From assembly GCA_019420275.1 (NCBI GenBank), contig JAHZHN010000001.1, forward strand, positions 124,001-188,000: a DNA stretch of 64,000 bases. Reading direction: 5' to 3'. Source of the DNA: Clostridiales bacterium. GTDB lineage: Bacteria > Bacillota > Clostridia > Lachnospirales > Lachnospiraceae. The notes beneath the pieces were generated by a model. The model did not search any database, had not been told where the DNA came from, and worked only from the letters and a program-made list of their open reading frames with translations. Position 1 is the first letter of the stretch, and each line of letters begins with the position of its first letter. The position numbers and the translations under genes were made by a program. Shown one piece after another: positions 1-7,530 of this stretch.

Positions 1-316
1 TCAACCTGCGGCAGACCTTATCATCCAAGTGAAATGGATTGCCGAGAATGGTAAACGGAATATCATGTTGTTTTATCAATCCCAGCAGTTTCCAAAAATC
101 CGAGTGTAGGATCGGATCACCGCCGGTAATGTAAAAGTAGGGCAGACGATTATATACTTCACAGAAATCCAAACAGTTATAAAAGGTATCCTGCATCTGC
201 TTCCAGTTCATAACGTCCAACTTTTTGCAATTATTTTCAGAGAAGATATAGCAATGTTTACATCTCTGATCGCACTCGTCCGTAATGTGCCATTGAAAAG
301 AAAAGTATTGCTTCAT
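1..316 (-). CDS. Radical SAM peptide maturase, ACGX-repeat system (partial, N-terminal 105 residues)
   Basis: This is the N-terminal part of a radical S-adenosylmethionine enzyme that is cut by the window edge. Residues C15, C19 and C22 (CDQRCKHC) form the CxxxCxxC ligand set for the catalytic 4Fe-4S cluster, and a GGDP motif near residue 70 matches the SAM-binding segment of the family. The ATG at 316 follows GAGG with 9 bases of spacing. The gene lies 108 bases downstream of a small repeat peptide rich in ACGS/ACGA, so by context it is the enzyme that modifies that peptide. C-terminal SPASM-type cysteines, expected for peptide maturases, are outside the window. The radical SAM assignment is firm; the peptide-maturase role is inference from the neighbour. 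Confidence 0.85.
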   Translation of the reverse strand, partial: MKQYFSFQWHITDECDQRCKHCYIFSENNCKKLDVMNWKQMQDTFYNCLDFCEVYNRLPYFYITGGDPILHSDFWKLLGLIKQHDIPFTILGNPFHLDDKVCRRL

Positions 317-330
317 TTTGCTTAACCTCA

Positions 331-356
331 CTTATATAAAAATCGGATTTTTCCGA
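331..356 (-). terminator. Weak terminator-like hairpin between precursor peptide and maturase
   Basis: On the minus strand TCGGA-AAAA-TCCGA is followed directly by TTTTTATATA. The stem has only five pairs, so read-through is expected. It sits after the peptide gene and before the maturase ribosome site, which suits a high-precursor, low-enzyme expression ratio. Confidence 0.5.
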
Positions 357-370
357 GTAATGTTTCAAAT

Positions 371-400
371 GTTCCCGGCGAGAATCTTCCCGCAGGGAAC
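371..400 (-). other. Intercistronic stem-loop downstream of the ACGX peptide
   Basis: GTTCCC (371-376) pairs with GGGAAC (395-400), with an inner GCG/CGC helix and a ten-base loop. There is no U-tract directly behind it, so it looks more like an mRNA-stabilising or pausing hairpin than a terminator. It precedes the weak terminator at 331-356. Confidence 0.45.
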
Positions 401-424
401 GGCTTTTAACAGAAACAGAACCAT

Positions 425-619
425 TTACTTATCACCAGCGCCACAAGCAGAACCGCAGGCAGCAGGCTTTTCTTCCGGTTTACCGGAGGCGCCGCAAGCG
501 GAGCCACAAGCTGCAGGCTTTTCTTCCGGTTTATCGGAAGCACCGCAGGCAGAGCCACAAGCTGCAGCAGGAGCTGACTCAGCCTTTTTGTTCCATCCGA
601 ACAAATTACAAAGTGCCAT
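425..619 (-). CDS. ACGX-repeat peptide, radical SAM-modified RiPP precursor
   Basis: This encodes a 64-residue peptide: a leader of about 19 residues (MALCNLFGWNKK...), then ACGSACGAS-type cores separated by KPEEKPA spacers in a 17-residue repeat (residues 20-36, 37-53 and a partial copy 54-64). Six core cysteines occur as three ACGSACGA pairs. An upstream ATG at 634 lies on the Shine-Dalgarno itself (ATGGAGG), so the start chosen is the ATG at 619, eight bases after GGAGG. A radical SAM gene follows. The architecture matches the known class of ACGX-repeat peptides partnered with radical SAM enzymes. The chemistry of modification and the biological role are not known to me; thioether or other Cys cross-linking is inference. 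Confidence 0.8.
   Translation of the reverse strand: MALCNLFGWNKKAESAPAAACGSACGASDKPEEKPAACGSACGASGKPEEKPAACGSACGAGDK
428..562 (-). repeat. 51-bp tandem repeat encoding ACGSACGAS-KPEEKPA units
   Basis: There are two full copies and one partial copy of a 51-base unit inside the peptide gene. The copies differ at scattered bases, mostly silent, so the repeat is kept by selection on protein sequence rather than being a very recent duplication. Confidence 0.8.
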
Positions 620-645
620 TGTTATTACCTCCATTTTAGATTTTT

Positions 646-697
646 GAACCTTTCGGTTCTTGATTCTTATTATATTGGATAAAGAATGTTAAAAAAA
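646..697 (-). promoter_or_regulatory. Possible promoter and leader hairpin of the ACGX peptide
   Basis: A minus-strand TATAAT occurs at 669-674, but the -35 position only offers a T-run. Downstream, GAACC-GAAA-GGTTC (646-659) forms a short hairpin with a GNRA-type tetraloop in the leader, about 25 bases before the start codon. The hairpin is clear; the promoter is weak. Confidence 0.3.
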
Positions 698-738
698 GTA
701 CGCACAAATCTATTACTTAGTCACCTTTTTGTAACCAC

Positions 739-767
739 TTGAAAACAAGCGCATATCACATTATAAT
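739..767 (+). promoter_or_regulatory. Sigma-A type promoter of the HxlR gene
   Basis: TTGAAA (739-744) and TATAAT (762-767) are separated by 17 bases, 45 bases before the HxlR start codon. Confidence 0.7.
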
Positions 768-812
768 TTGTATGTAACACTTGATTTTGAACCATAAAAA
801 TGAGGTGACAAT

Positions 813-1145
813 ATGCTGACAAAGGAAGAAATGCCTGCCTGCCCGGTGGCCACGACCGTCTCACTCATTGGAAGCAAATGGAAACTACTGATCCTGAGAA
901 ATCTACTGGTGCGCCCCTGGAGGTTTAACGAATTGAAAAAGGATTTAGCAGGTATCAGCCAAAAGGTATTGACGGACAGCCTACGGTCTATGGAAGCAGA
1001 TGGTATCATTACCCGGACAGTTTATCCAGAGGTACCTCCAAGAGTGGAATATGCTTTGAGTGAATTGGGAGAATCCATGCGGCCAATTATTGATGCTATG
1101 GAAGCATGGGGAAAAGATTACAAAGCAATGTATTCCGGCAATTAA
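813..1145 (+). CDS. HxlR-family winged-helix transcriptional regulator
   Basis: This is a 110-residue protein that fits the HxlR/MarR-like family in full. CPVATTVSLIGSKWKLLIL near residue 10 is the family signature, and the following segments form the winged helix (SQKVLTDSLRSMEADGII). The single N-terminal Cys10 is at the position used for thiol sensing in some HxlR proteins (family knowledge). GAGGTGACAAT precedes the ATG. The gene is monocistronic, with its own promoter and a strong terminator, and is divergent from the ACGX peptide gene. It could regulate that system, but nothing in the sequence proves it. Confidence 0.85.
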   Translation: MLTKEEMPACPVATTVSLIGSKWKLLILRNLLVRPWRFNELKKDLAGISQKVLTDSLRSMEADGIITRTVYPEVPPRVEYALSELGESMRPIIDAMEAWGKDYKAMYSGN

Positions 1146-1157
1146 ATATGGTATTCT

Positions 1158-1190
1158 AATGCTATCTGCTCATGCAGATAGCATTTTTTA
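1158..1190 (+). terminator. Rho-independent terminator of the HxlR gene
   Basis: AATGCTATCTGC (1158-1169) and GCAGATAGCATT (1174-1185) form a 12-bp stem with a TCAT loop, followed by a T-run. Confidence 0.9.
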
Positions 1191-1223
1191 CAAGTAATAT
1201 GAATTATTTTAGATAATATAATA

Positions 1224-1426
1224 ATAGGTACTGTGTCATCATATACGGAAAAGCCGACACAGGAGGTTTTCCCACCTATTTTGAAGAACTCTAATTCCTA
1301 CGTTTTTGGGAACCGAGGGAAAGATAGTGCGGGCAGGACACCACCACCGCTCGAAAACTTTGCTTGCAGGGGGGTGGATACAGCCCTTTGGGAAAGGGGA
1401 AAAATTCTCTCCTGTTTCAGCCCTAT
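1224..1426 (+). ncRNA. Candidate structured non-coding RNA of about 200 nt (strand and family uncertain)
   Basis: This 305-base gap between two convergent genes holds no convincing ORF but has dense secondary structure. ATAGG-(TA)-CTG (1224-1233) pairs with CAG-(C)-CCTAT (1418-1426) as a closing stem. CTGTGTC (1231-1237) can alternatively pair with GACACAG (1256-1262). ACAGGAG (1259-1265) can pair with CTCCTGT (1409-1415). CTC-TTCC (1289-1298) pairs with GGAA-GAG (1309-1317), CCACC with GGTGG (1373-1377), and CCCTTT with AAAGGG (1384-1398). A TATAAT lies at 1217-1222. Size and isolation resemble 6S RNA or the raiA-motif RNA of Firmicutes, but I cannot assign a family by eye. The antisense strand cannot be excluded. 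Confidence 0.45.
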
Positions 1427-1450
1427 GATATGATTTGCCAAACTCATTTA

Positions 1451-2512
1451 TCATATTTCATGAGAATCTTCTTTTTTGATATGTGTCCACAAGATCAACG
1501 CTGCAGGAAACAGAATCAATCCGGCAATTCCTGCCAGTTCTGCTCCTACAAACATGGAAATCAAAGTCACAAGAGGGTGAAGGCCTATCTGCCTGCCAAC
1601 AATTTTAGACTCCAAAATATTACGTACGGCTGTAATTACAAGATACAGCGCCAGAATTCCGACAGCCAGAGAATAATTTCCCAAAAAAGCACAGATTCCT
1701 GCCCAAGGGAGTAAAATTCCTCCAGTACCTACAATCGGAAGAATATCAAAGACTGCAATTCCAAGAGAAATCCATCCTGCATAAGGAATGTCAAGCAGCC
1801 ATAATCCTGCAAATAATTCCAAAAATGTCAGCAGCAGAAGCAAAGAATAAGATTTAGCATAAGCCGCAATGGTATAAAGACCATACTTCTTTATTTTACA
1901 GCATAGCTTCCATTCTTTTTCGGGCAGATTTCTCCTTAAAAATCTTATGATAAAATCATAATCCGCAGCAATGAAATAAGTTGAAATAATCATAATAATC
2001 CACTGGATGATAACCCCAGGAATTTTTGCAAGGCAGCCGGACACATTCTTCATCCACCCAACAGATGCCTCTGCTGATGCCTGCTCCATTTTTTTCAGCA
2101 TCTGATCCACTGTTTCCTGCAGACGGGCAGCTGCGTCCGGATTTTGGCTAAATGCTATGGCTTCCATCCTCTTTGATAATTTTTCTACAGCGGGCACAAT
2201 CTCTTCCTGATAAAATTCAGGAAGTTTTACCAGTAAATCTCCTATTATGGGAAATATTTTTTTTGCAGACAAAACAATAACTGCAAAAATCAGTCCATAT
2301 CCTGCTGTAACTAAAAAAAGCAAAGTACATTTTCTTGAAAAAGGAACCCAGCGAAAAAACTTCTGACTGATGCGGCTTAAAATACAGGCTGTCACAGCCG
2401 CAGCCGCAAATGGCAAAAGTATAGGAAAAAGGTACTTTGCGCTTAAATAAATCAACAGTCCAATAGTTCCATAATAAGCCGTATTTATAAGAAATTGCCT
2501 TTTTTTGTCCAT
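1451..2512 (-). CDS. ytvI: AI-2E/YtvI-family sporulation integral membrane protein
   Basis: This is a 353-residue polytopic membrane protein of the AI-2E transporter superfamily. Hydrophobic segments lie near the N-terminus (ILLPFAAAAVTACILSRI), then an amphipathic region of about residues 90-150, then about five more membrane spans ending in FPAALILWTHIKK. Length and N-terminal arrangement match YtvI, a conserved spore-former protein of unknown mechanism. The ORF is open 15 codons further upstream, but AGGA at 9 bases before MDKK supports the internal ATG at 2512. It is monocistronic and its 3' end converges on the structured-RNA region. YtvI is preferred over a general permease because of length; confidence in the exact subfamily is moderate. 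Confidence 0.75.
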   Translation of the reverse strand: MDKKRQFLINTAYYGTIGLLIYLSAKYLFPILLPFAAAAVTACILSRISQKFFRWVPFSRKCTLLFLVTAGYGLIFAVIVLSAKKIFPIIGDLLVKLPEFYQEEIVPAVEKLSKRMEAIAFSQNPDAAARLQETVDQMLKKMEQASAEASVGWMKNVSGCLAKIPGVIIQWIIMIISTYFIAADYDFIIRFLRRNLPEKEWKLCCKIKKYGLYTIAAYAKSYSLLLLLTFLELFAGLWLLDIPYAGWISLGIAVFDILPIVGTGGILLPWAGICAFLGNYSLAVGILALYLVITAVRNILESKIVGRQIGLHPLVTLISMFVGAELAGIAGLILFPAALILWTHIKKEDSHEI

Positions 2513-2663
2513 AGTCTCAATTCCTGCTCCTTCCTTTTGTTTTAATATTATGGACAAATTTCAAGCTCTCTTATTCGATGTCTGCAGATTTCTGTTTCAG
2601 AAATATGTCAGAAGCCATCAACCTTTTTCTATATTTCAATAATATCTTCCACATACCTGAAAA

Positions 2664-2990
2664 CTAGTCTTCTCTCCATACAGCATATAAATCTTCCAGA
2701 GGAATCTCTGTATGAACAATCGTTAATTTTCTTGTAGCTTTATCAATTTTCGAGACAATCCCTGTTACTTTTCTGTATTCCCCGCGGCAAAAATAGACAG
2801 CGGTTACCATATCTTTCCTTTGAATCTTCTTAAATTCCCTATCCAATTCTTCCTGATAATCGGATGCTAATTCTTTTTTTTGCACAATGATCTTTTCTTT
2901 CTTGCGAAGAGCCTCCGAATATCCTTTTAATGCCGCAAACGGCATAAACTGCTTTGCCCTGTCCTTTCGGCACATCTTCCTATGTCCCAC
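2664..2990 (-). CDS. YolD-like protein
   Basis: This is a 108-residue protein of the YolD-like family, typically encoded next to UmuC/UvrX-type Y-family polymerases and thought to be a UmuD-like partner (family knowledge). The N-terminal DRAKQFMPFAALKGY matches the family signature, followed by a charged helix and a small beta domain. The start is GTG at 2990: GGAGG sits eight bases upstream, inside the end of the polymerase gene. A TTG at 3005 and an ATG at 2975 are less well placed. It overlaps the polymerase gene by 11 bases, so the two are translationally coupled and share the SOS-type promoter at 4271-4321. Confidence 0.85.
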   Translation of the reverse strand: MGHRKMCRKDRAKQFMPFAALKGYSEALRKKEKIIVQKKELASDYQEELDREFKKIQRKDMVTAVYFCRGEYRKVTGIVSKIDKATRKLTIVHTEIPLEDLYAVWRED

Positions 2991-4248
2991 TTTTATGACC
3001 TCCAATCTGCTGATTTCTCTTCAGGGCTGTGGATCCTTTCTGCAGATTCATTCCTCGAAACAGAGCATTCTTTCCAAAGCGATTCCTAATTTCCAGTACA
3101 GCTTTCTGAATTTGATACTCTTTTTCGAAGTCTTCAGAATCATAGAACAGATCATACTGGCGACAGCGCCGATCTGATATGCGGTTTAATGTTAGCGCAA
3201 TCCTTCTGACTGGAATATGAGGGCTTACAATCTGAGCATACAGTTTTGACACAGCATCCATTATCTGTCTGGCCGAATCCGATGATGTACGAAGAGATAT
3301 AGTACCATGAGCTGATTTATGTTCCAAACGATTGGAATATCCCACATGAAGCGTAATGGACTCCGTCATCAAATTCTTTTCTATCAGTTCCAGACAAAGA
3401 GTGTCCGCCATCTCTCTGACAATCATTCTGCCTTCTTCAAACTCATAATCACGGCTTAATACCTGGCCGCTGGAAACAGAAGAGGACTTGGGCCGGTAAG
3501 TTTTGATATCGCGCATCGTAACAGTCTCTCTTCCCCATGCATGGTCAATCAGCAATTCTGCATCAATTCCAAATATCCGATACAGCATCTCCTCGTCCGC
3601 ATGGGCAATCTCTCCCATCGTACGGATTCCAAGCCGATCCAGACATCTGGCAGTCCCAGAACCAATCCTCCAGAAATCTGTCAAAGGACGATGGTTCCAC
3701 AACTTTCTGCAGTAAGTGTTCTCATCAAGGATGCCAATTCGGTCTGGTGCATGTTTTCCGGTGATATCCATAGCAATCTTGGCTAAATAAAGATTCGATC
3801 CAATCCCGGCAGCTGCCGGGATTCCCGTCGTTTCCAGAATATCCTGCATAATTCTTATTCCTAGTTCTTTTGCTGTCATCTGGTACAGAGAAAGATAATC
3901 CGTAACATCCATAAAAACCTCATCGATGCTGTAAACGTGCATATCTTCCCTGGCAATATATCTAAGATAGATTGAATAAATCTCTGCAGAATAATCCATA
4001 TACAGCTGCATACGAGGCGGTGCCGTTATATAAGAAATACCTGCCGGTATCTCAAAAACCCTGCATCTTCCGGGTACTCCGAGTGCCTTCATTGATGGTG
4101 ATACAGCCAGACAAATGGTCTTGTCCGTCCTCTCGGGATCTGCTACTACCAAATTCGTCCTCATAGGATCTAATCTTCTTTCATGGCACTCGACAGATGC
4201 ATAGAAAGACTTAAGATCAATGCAAAGATATGTTCTTTTTCCTTCCAT
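2980..4248 (-). CDS. Y-family (UmuC/UvrX-type) translesion DNA polymerase
   Basis: This 422-residue protein has the order of a Y-family polymerase: palm motif CIDLKSFYASVE at residues 9-20 with a catalytic Asp, a YSIDEVFMDV motif with the catalytic Asp-Glu pair, a helix-hairpin-helix region, and a little-finger domain. It copies damaged DNA in the SOS response. The first open codons run further upstream, but AGGAAG ahead of the ATG at 4248 marks the start and keeps the LexA-like operators out of the coding region. It is followed by yolD with an 11-base overlap. The YolD partner suggests the UvrX/YqjW-like Gram-positive branch rather than DinB proper. Confidence 0.9.
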   Translation of the reverse strand: MEGKRTYLCIDLKSFYASVECHERRLDPMRTNLVVADPERTDKTICLAVSPSMKALGVPGRCRVFEIPAGISYITAPPRMQLYMDYSAEIYSIYLRYIAREDMHVYSIDEVFMDVTDYLSLYQMTAKELGIRIMQDILETTGIPAAAGIGSNLYLAKIAMDITGKHAPDRIGILDENTYCRKLWNHRPLTDFWRIGSGTARCLDRLGIRTMGEIAHADEEMLYRIFGIDAELLIDHAWGRETVTMRDIKTYRPKSSSVSSGQVLSRDYEFEEGRMIVREMADTLCLELIEKNLMTESITLHVGYSNRLEHKSAHGTISLRTSSDSARQIMDAVSKLYAQIVSPHIPVRRIALTLNRISDRRCRQYDLFYDSEDFEKEYQIQKAVLEIRNRFGKNALFRGMNLQKGSTALKRNQQIGGHKSGT

Positions 4249-4270
4249 TGGTTTACTTCCTTTCACAAAC

Positions 4271-4321
4271 AACAAACATATGTTCTGCATTAATCATACC
4301 AGAACATATGTTTGTTTTCAA
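4271..4321 (-). promoter_or_regulatory. SOS promoter with two LexA-like boxes in inverted repeat
   Basis: A minus-strand promoter with TTGAAA (4316-4321), a 17-base spacer and TATGAT (4293-4298) is overlapped by two copies of GAACATATGTTT/C. Together these form a perfect 17-bp inverted repeat: 4271-4287 and 4300-4316 around a 12-base centre. GAAC-N4-GTTC/T fits the Gram-positive LexA box. One box lies in the spacer and the other at the expected transcription start, an arrangement well suited to tight repression. Confidence 0.85.
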
Positions 4322-4414
4322 TGTTATTTAATGGAAGGATTATGGGCTTTGATAAAATCGAGTACCTGCCCAGTGTGCCTTTTGCCTAATCAATTTTTCT
4401 GAATTTGTATAATA

Positions 4415-5182
4415 TTAGAACCTCTCTTCTATATACTTTCTCAGTTCGTTTAGTGCTTTTTCGTGCCGTTTGGACTGCAGCTTTGGAAAAGCCTTCAAAA
4501 GTCTTCGATTGATTCTGGAAGGTTTTTGAAGCAGTGTTTTATATTTTTCCTTCAATTCTTTTAGTTTTTCCTGCTTTTCTCTGCCCTCCATCATATTCTG
4601 ATAAATATTTTCGCCAATTTGATCTGAAAATCTCTTTAAATCTTCTGCGACAGCTTCCATCCGTTCCAGGCGGCGGTTCAGCCGGAAGATGCCTGTAACA
4701 GTCACATACAGATCGATTCCCAGCGTCAGAATAAAAACCGTCAGGAACAGAACCCCGATCCATACCGGAATCCAGGAAATACAGAGCCTGATCAGCGGAT
4801 GCAGAAAACGCACTACAATCACACAGGCAATGCCCCATACCGCAGAGAAAAGCGGACAGACATATCCGCCGATATTCAGCGGCATATTTGAATAATCCCA
4901 CCATCTGTGGTGGAAGATTTTTTCAAGGCAAAAGCCAGTCGCCCATTCCAGAAATGTTACCAGCACTGTTGATGCCAGGTATAAAAGGATAAGATTGTCT
5001 TTGCAGAAATCCAGAATGGTCGCGATTAGTGTGACACCAACTCCGTAAATGGGACAGATTGGACCATTTAAAAATCCCCGATTTATAAATTTTCCCTGCC
5101 GGACAGCCGCAAAAGCAACCTCCGCACACCATCCGGCAAATCCATAGAAAAAGAAACTAAATAAAATATCATAAATCGCCAT
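4415..5182 (-). CDS. CmpB-type putative ABC transporter permease (membrane protein)
   Basis: This 255-residue protein has an N-terminal half of about five membrane segments and a C-terminal charged, helical cytoplasmic tail (about residues 170-255). The start FYGFAGWCAEVAFAAV, GFLNGPICPIYGVG, EWATGFCLEKIFHHRWWDY and PLNIGGYVCPLFSAVWG are signatures of the Clostridial family annotated as putative ABC transporter permease. No ATPase partner is encoded nearby, so transport is not supported by context. AAGGAGG precedes the ATG. It lies 10 bases after ftsH and is probably cotranscribed with it. The function is unknown despite the family name. Confidence 0.8.
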   Translation of the reverse strand: MAIYDILFSFFFYGFAGWCAEVAFAAVRQGKFINRGFLNGPICPIYGVGVTLIATILDFCKDNLILLYLASTVLVTFLEWATGFCLEKIFHHRWWDYSNMPLNIGGYVCPLFSAVWGIACVIVVRFLHPLIRLCISWIPVWIGVLFLTVFILTLGIDLYVTVTGIFRLNRRLERMEAVAEDLKRFSDQIGENIYQNMMEGREKQEKLKELKEKYKTLLQKPSRINRRLLKAFPKLQSKRHEKALNELRKYIEERF

Positions 5183-5192
5183 AGAGCCTCCT

Positions 5193-7007
5193 TCATGAAT
5201 TCAGAATTTTCATGAATTCCTCTCCTGTTATGGTCTCTTTTTGATACAGATACTGGGATAATTCATCCAGTTTTTGGCGGTTGTCAATAAGAATCTGAGC
5301 AGCCTTTTCATGCTGGTGCCGTACCAATTCTACTACTTTGCGGTCAATTTCTGCCTGTGTCTCAGCAGAACAAATCAGAGATGTATCTCCGCCCAGATAT
5401 TGATTAGTCTGAGCTTCCATGGCTACCATATCGAAATCCTGACTCATTCCATATCGGGTAATCATAGCTCTTGCGAGTTTCGTTGCTTGTTCAATATCGT
5501 TGGAAGCTCCTGTTGTCACAGAACTAAAAACAATTTCTTCTGCTGCTCTTCCTCCGGTTAGTGTGGCAATCTTATTCTCAAGCTCCTCTTTTCCCATCAG
5601 ATAATGATTGCCTTCTTCTACCTGCATGGTATATCCCAGCGCACCAGAAGTCCTCGGAACGATTGTAATTTTTTGTACTGGGGCAGAATCTGTCTGTTTT
5701 GCTGCTACCAGAGCATGACCAATTTCATGATACGCCACAATGCGTTTTTCTTTATCTGTTAAAATTGCATTTTTCTTCTGATATCCGGCAATCACTACTT
5801 CAATGCTTTCTTCCAGGTCTGACTGTGTCGCATATTTACGTCCATCCCTAACTGCCCGAAGCGCTGCTTCATTAACAATATTGGCAAGTTCAGCTCCAGA
5901 CGCTCCAGAAGCCATCCGAGCAATCTTATTAAAGTCAACACTACTGTCCACTTTGATTTTCTTAGCATGCACTTTCAGGATATCCTCTCTTCCTTTCAAA
6001 TCAGGAAGTTCCACCGGCACCCTCCGGTCAAATCTTCCAGGACGCAGCAGAGCCGGATCCAGAGATTCCGGGCGGTTTGTAGCAGCCAGAATAATAACAC
6101 CGTTATTTCCGGTAAAGCCATCCATTTCTGTCAGCAGCTGATTCAAAGTCTGTTCTCTTTCATCGTTTCCGCCAATCTGACCATCCCTTTTCTTTCCAAT
6201 CGCATCAATCTCGTCGATAAATACAATACATGGTGCCTTTTCTTTTGCCTGCTGGAACAGATCTCTGACTTTAGATGCTCCCATTCCGACAAACATTTCA
6301 ACGAACTCCGAACCAGACATAGAAAAGAACGGGACATCAGCTTCTCCTGCCACTGCTTTGGCAAGCATGGTTTTTCCGGTGCCGGGAGGGCCGACCAGTA
6401 AAATCCCTTTTGGCATAGATGCTCCAATTTCTTTATATTTTTCCGGATTATGCAGATAATCTACGATTTCCGCCAGATTTTCTTTCGCTTCGTCTTCACC
6501 GGCCACATCAGAAAATTTGATGCCTTCAGAGGATTTCACATAAATTTTAGCATTGCTTTTGCCCATTCCAAATGCCATGGCATTCTTTCCGCCGGCTTTC
6601 TCCATCATTTTCTTTGACATATATTGTCCAATGCCAATAAAAATCAGCAGCGGAAGAATCCAAGTAAGCAGTGTCGTTAGAATCGGCGAGGTCTGTTTGA
6701 TTTCTTCTCCGTAAAAAGATACGTCTGATTGATAAAGACGTTTTGTAAGATCCGGGTCATCTACCTTTGCTGTCTTATAAACCTTTTCATTTTTATCCGT
6801 AAACAAAATCATATTGTCTTGTTCCTGAATGTCAACCCGCTTCACCTGTTTCTTTTCTGTCATGGAAATAAATGTTCCATAGTCTACCTCCTGAACTTGA
6901 CGTTCCATGATCTGTGGTGTTACAAACGCATTAAACAGCAAAAGAGCTACAATTACAATAATATAATAATAAATCAAGGGCTTCTTCGGCTTTTTTACCT
7001 CATTCAT
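5193..7007 (-). CDS. ftsH: ATP-dependent zinc metalloprotease FtsH
   Basis: This 604-residue membrane-anchored AAA+ protease degrades membrane and short-lived cytosolic proteins. Two membrane segments (about 10-29 and 107-127) flank a small external domain. The AAA module has Walker A GPPGTGKT (206-213), pore motif FVGMGA (239-244), Walker B VFIDEIDA and the RPGRFDRR arginine-finger region. The protease zinc site is HEIGH (427-431). It is slightly short for the family, mainly in the C-terminal tail. GGAGG precedes the ATG. It overlaps the upstream 143-residue gene by 8 bases, so the two are coupled. The shared divergent region with a TetR regulator suggests non-housekeeping control. Confidence 0.97.
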   Translation of the reverse strand: MNEVKKPKKPLIYYYIIVIVALLLFNAFVTPQIMERQVQEVDYGTFISMTEKKQVKRVDIQEQDNMILFTDKNEKVYKTAKVDDPDLTKRLYQSDVSFYGEEIKQTSPILTTLLTWILPLLIFIGIGQYMSKKMMEKAGGKNAMAFGMGKSNAKIYVKSSEGIKFSDVAGEDEAKENLAEIVDYLHNPEKYKEIGASMPKGILLVGPPGTGKTMLAKAVAGEADVPFFSMSGSEFVEMFVGMGASKVRDLFQQAKEKAPCIVFIDEIDAIGKKRDGQIGGNDEREQTLNQLLTEMDGFTGNNGVIILAATNRPESLDPALLRPGRFDRRVPVELPDLKGREDILKVHAKKIKVDSSVDFNKIARMASGASGAELANIVNEAALRAVRDGRKYATQSDLEESIEVVIAGYQKKNAILTDKEKRIVAYHEIGHALVAAKQTDSAPVQKITIVPRTSGALGYTMQVEEGNHYLMGKEELENKIATLTGGRAAEEIVFSSVTTGASNDIEQATKLARAMITRYGMSQDFDMVAMEAQTNQYLGGDTSLICSAETQAEIDRKVVELVRHQHEKAAQILIDNRQKLDELSQYLYQKETITGEEFMKILNS

Positions 7008-7431
7008 TTTCTTTCCTCCATTCTTGAAAATTCATTTGTTCATCCAATGCAGATAGAACTGCCAAAAGCGCCGATTGTGCTGCCTGAACAGCAAAATCAA
7101 TGCTGTATTCTGCATAGAGCGCTTTTGCTTCTGCTTTTGCTTCTTGTCTGTCATCTCCGCCCATATAATGAGTCATATCTTCTCTCATGATTGTTTGTAT
7201 CTGCATATCATAAGCAGCCTGTGCCTCATTCAGTGCTTTAACTGCTGGTGAACGGCAGTCACTTATTTTTTCTTGAAGAAGACGTATTGTTTTATCATAG
7301 ACATTCTTCCTTTTTTGAAGTTCCTTCCTTATCTTTTCATGATCTTTTTGCTGCATGAGAGCAATCTGAATTCTCATGTCCTGATACTGCAATTCCATCT
7401 CACGAAGTTTCACCGTAAACAATTCTTCCAT
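7000..7431 (-). CDS. Hypothetical coiled-coil protein upstream of ftsH
   Basis: This is a 143-residue soluble, highly charged, mostly helical protein. Residues 1-55 have heptad-like spacing typical of a coiled coil, followed by an Ala-rich helical half. It has no signal peptide, cysteine motif or recognised catalytic residues. AGGAGG lies seven bases before the ATG. Its last codons overlap the ftsH start (AATGAATGA), so it is translated together with ftsH and may be an adaptor or partner; that is inference from coupling only. I do not recognise the family. Confidence 0.7.
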   Translation of the reverse strand: MEELFTVKLREMELQYQDMRIQIALMQQKDHEKIRKELQKRKNVYDKTIRLLQEKISDCRSPAVKALNEAQAAYDMQIQTIMREDMTHYMGGDDRQEAKAEAKALYAEYSIDFAVQAAQSALLAVLSALDEQMNFQEWRKENE

Positions 7432-7484
7432 ATGTCTCCTCCTTTCGCCTTCTCCTGAAATTACTCTAACAAAATGAAAAAGGA

Positions 7485-7505
7485 AACACCATTGGCAATG
7501 TTGTT
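7485..7505. promoter_or_regulatory. Palindrome in the tetR/ftsH divergent region, candidate TetR operator
   Basis: AACACCATTG-G-CAATGTTGTT is a 21-base inverted repeat with one mismatched pair, 54 bases upstream of the 143-residue gene and 26 bases upstream of the tetR -35 element. Size and symmetry suit a TetR-family operator. Confidence 0.45.
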
Positions 7506-7530
7506 TATCTGTCCTTACACTTTTTTAAAT

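Noticed and set aside
318..647. Plus-strand ORF of 109 codons opposite the ACGX peptide
   Set aside because: It is the antisense shadow of the repeat gene; it has no ribosome site and a repeat pattern that mirrors the real peptide.
1233..1454. Short ORFs on both strands within the structured-RNA gap
   Set aside because: They lack ribosome sites and overlap the stem-loops; codon use is unlike the neighbours.
4322..4402. Minus-strand stretch reading LGKRHTGQVLDFIKAHNPSIK before a stop
   Set aside because: It is only 21 codons after an in-frame stop, with no start or ribosome site and no recognised family; at most a gene-end remnant.
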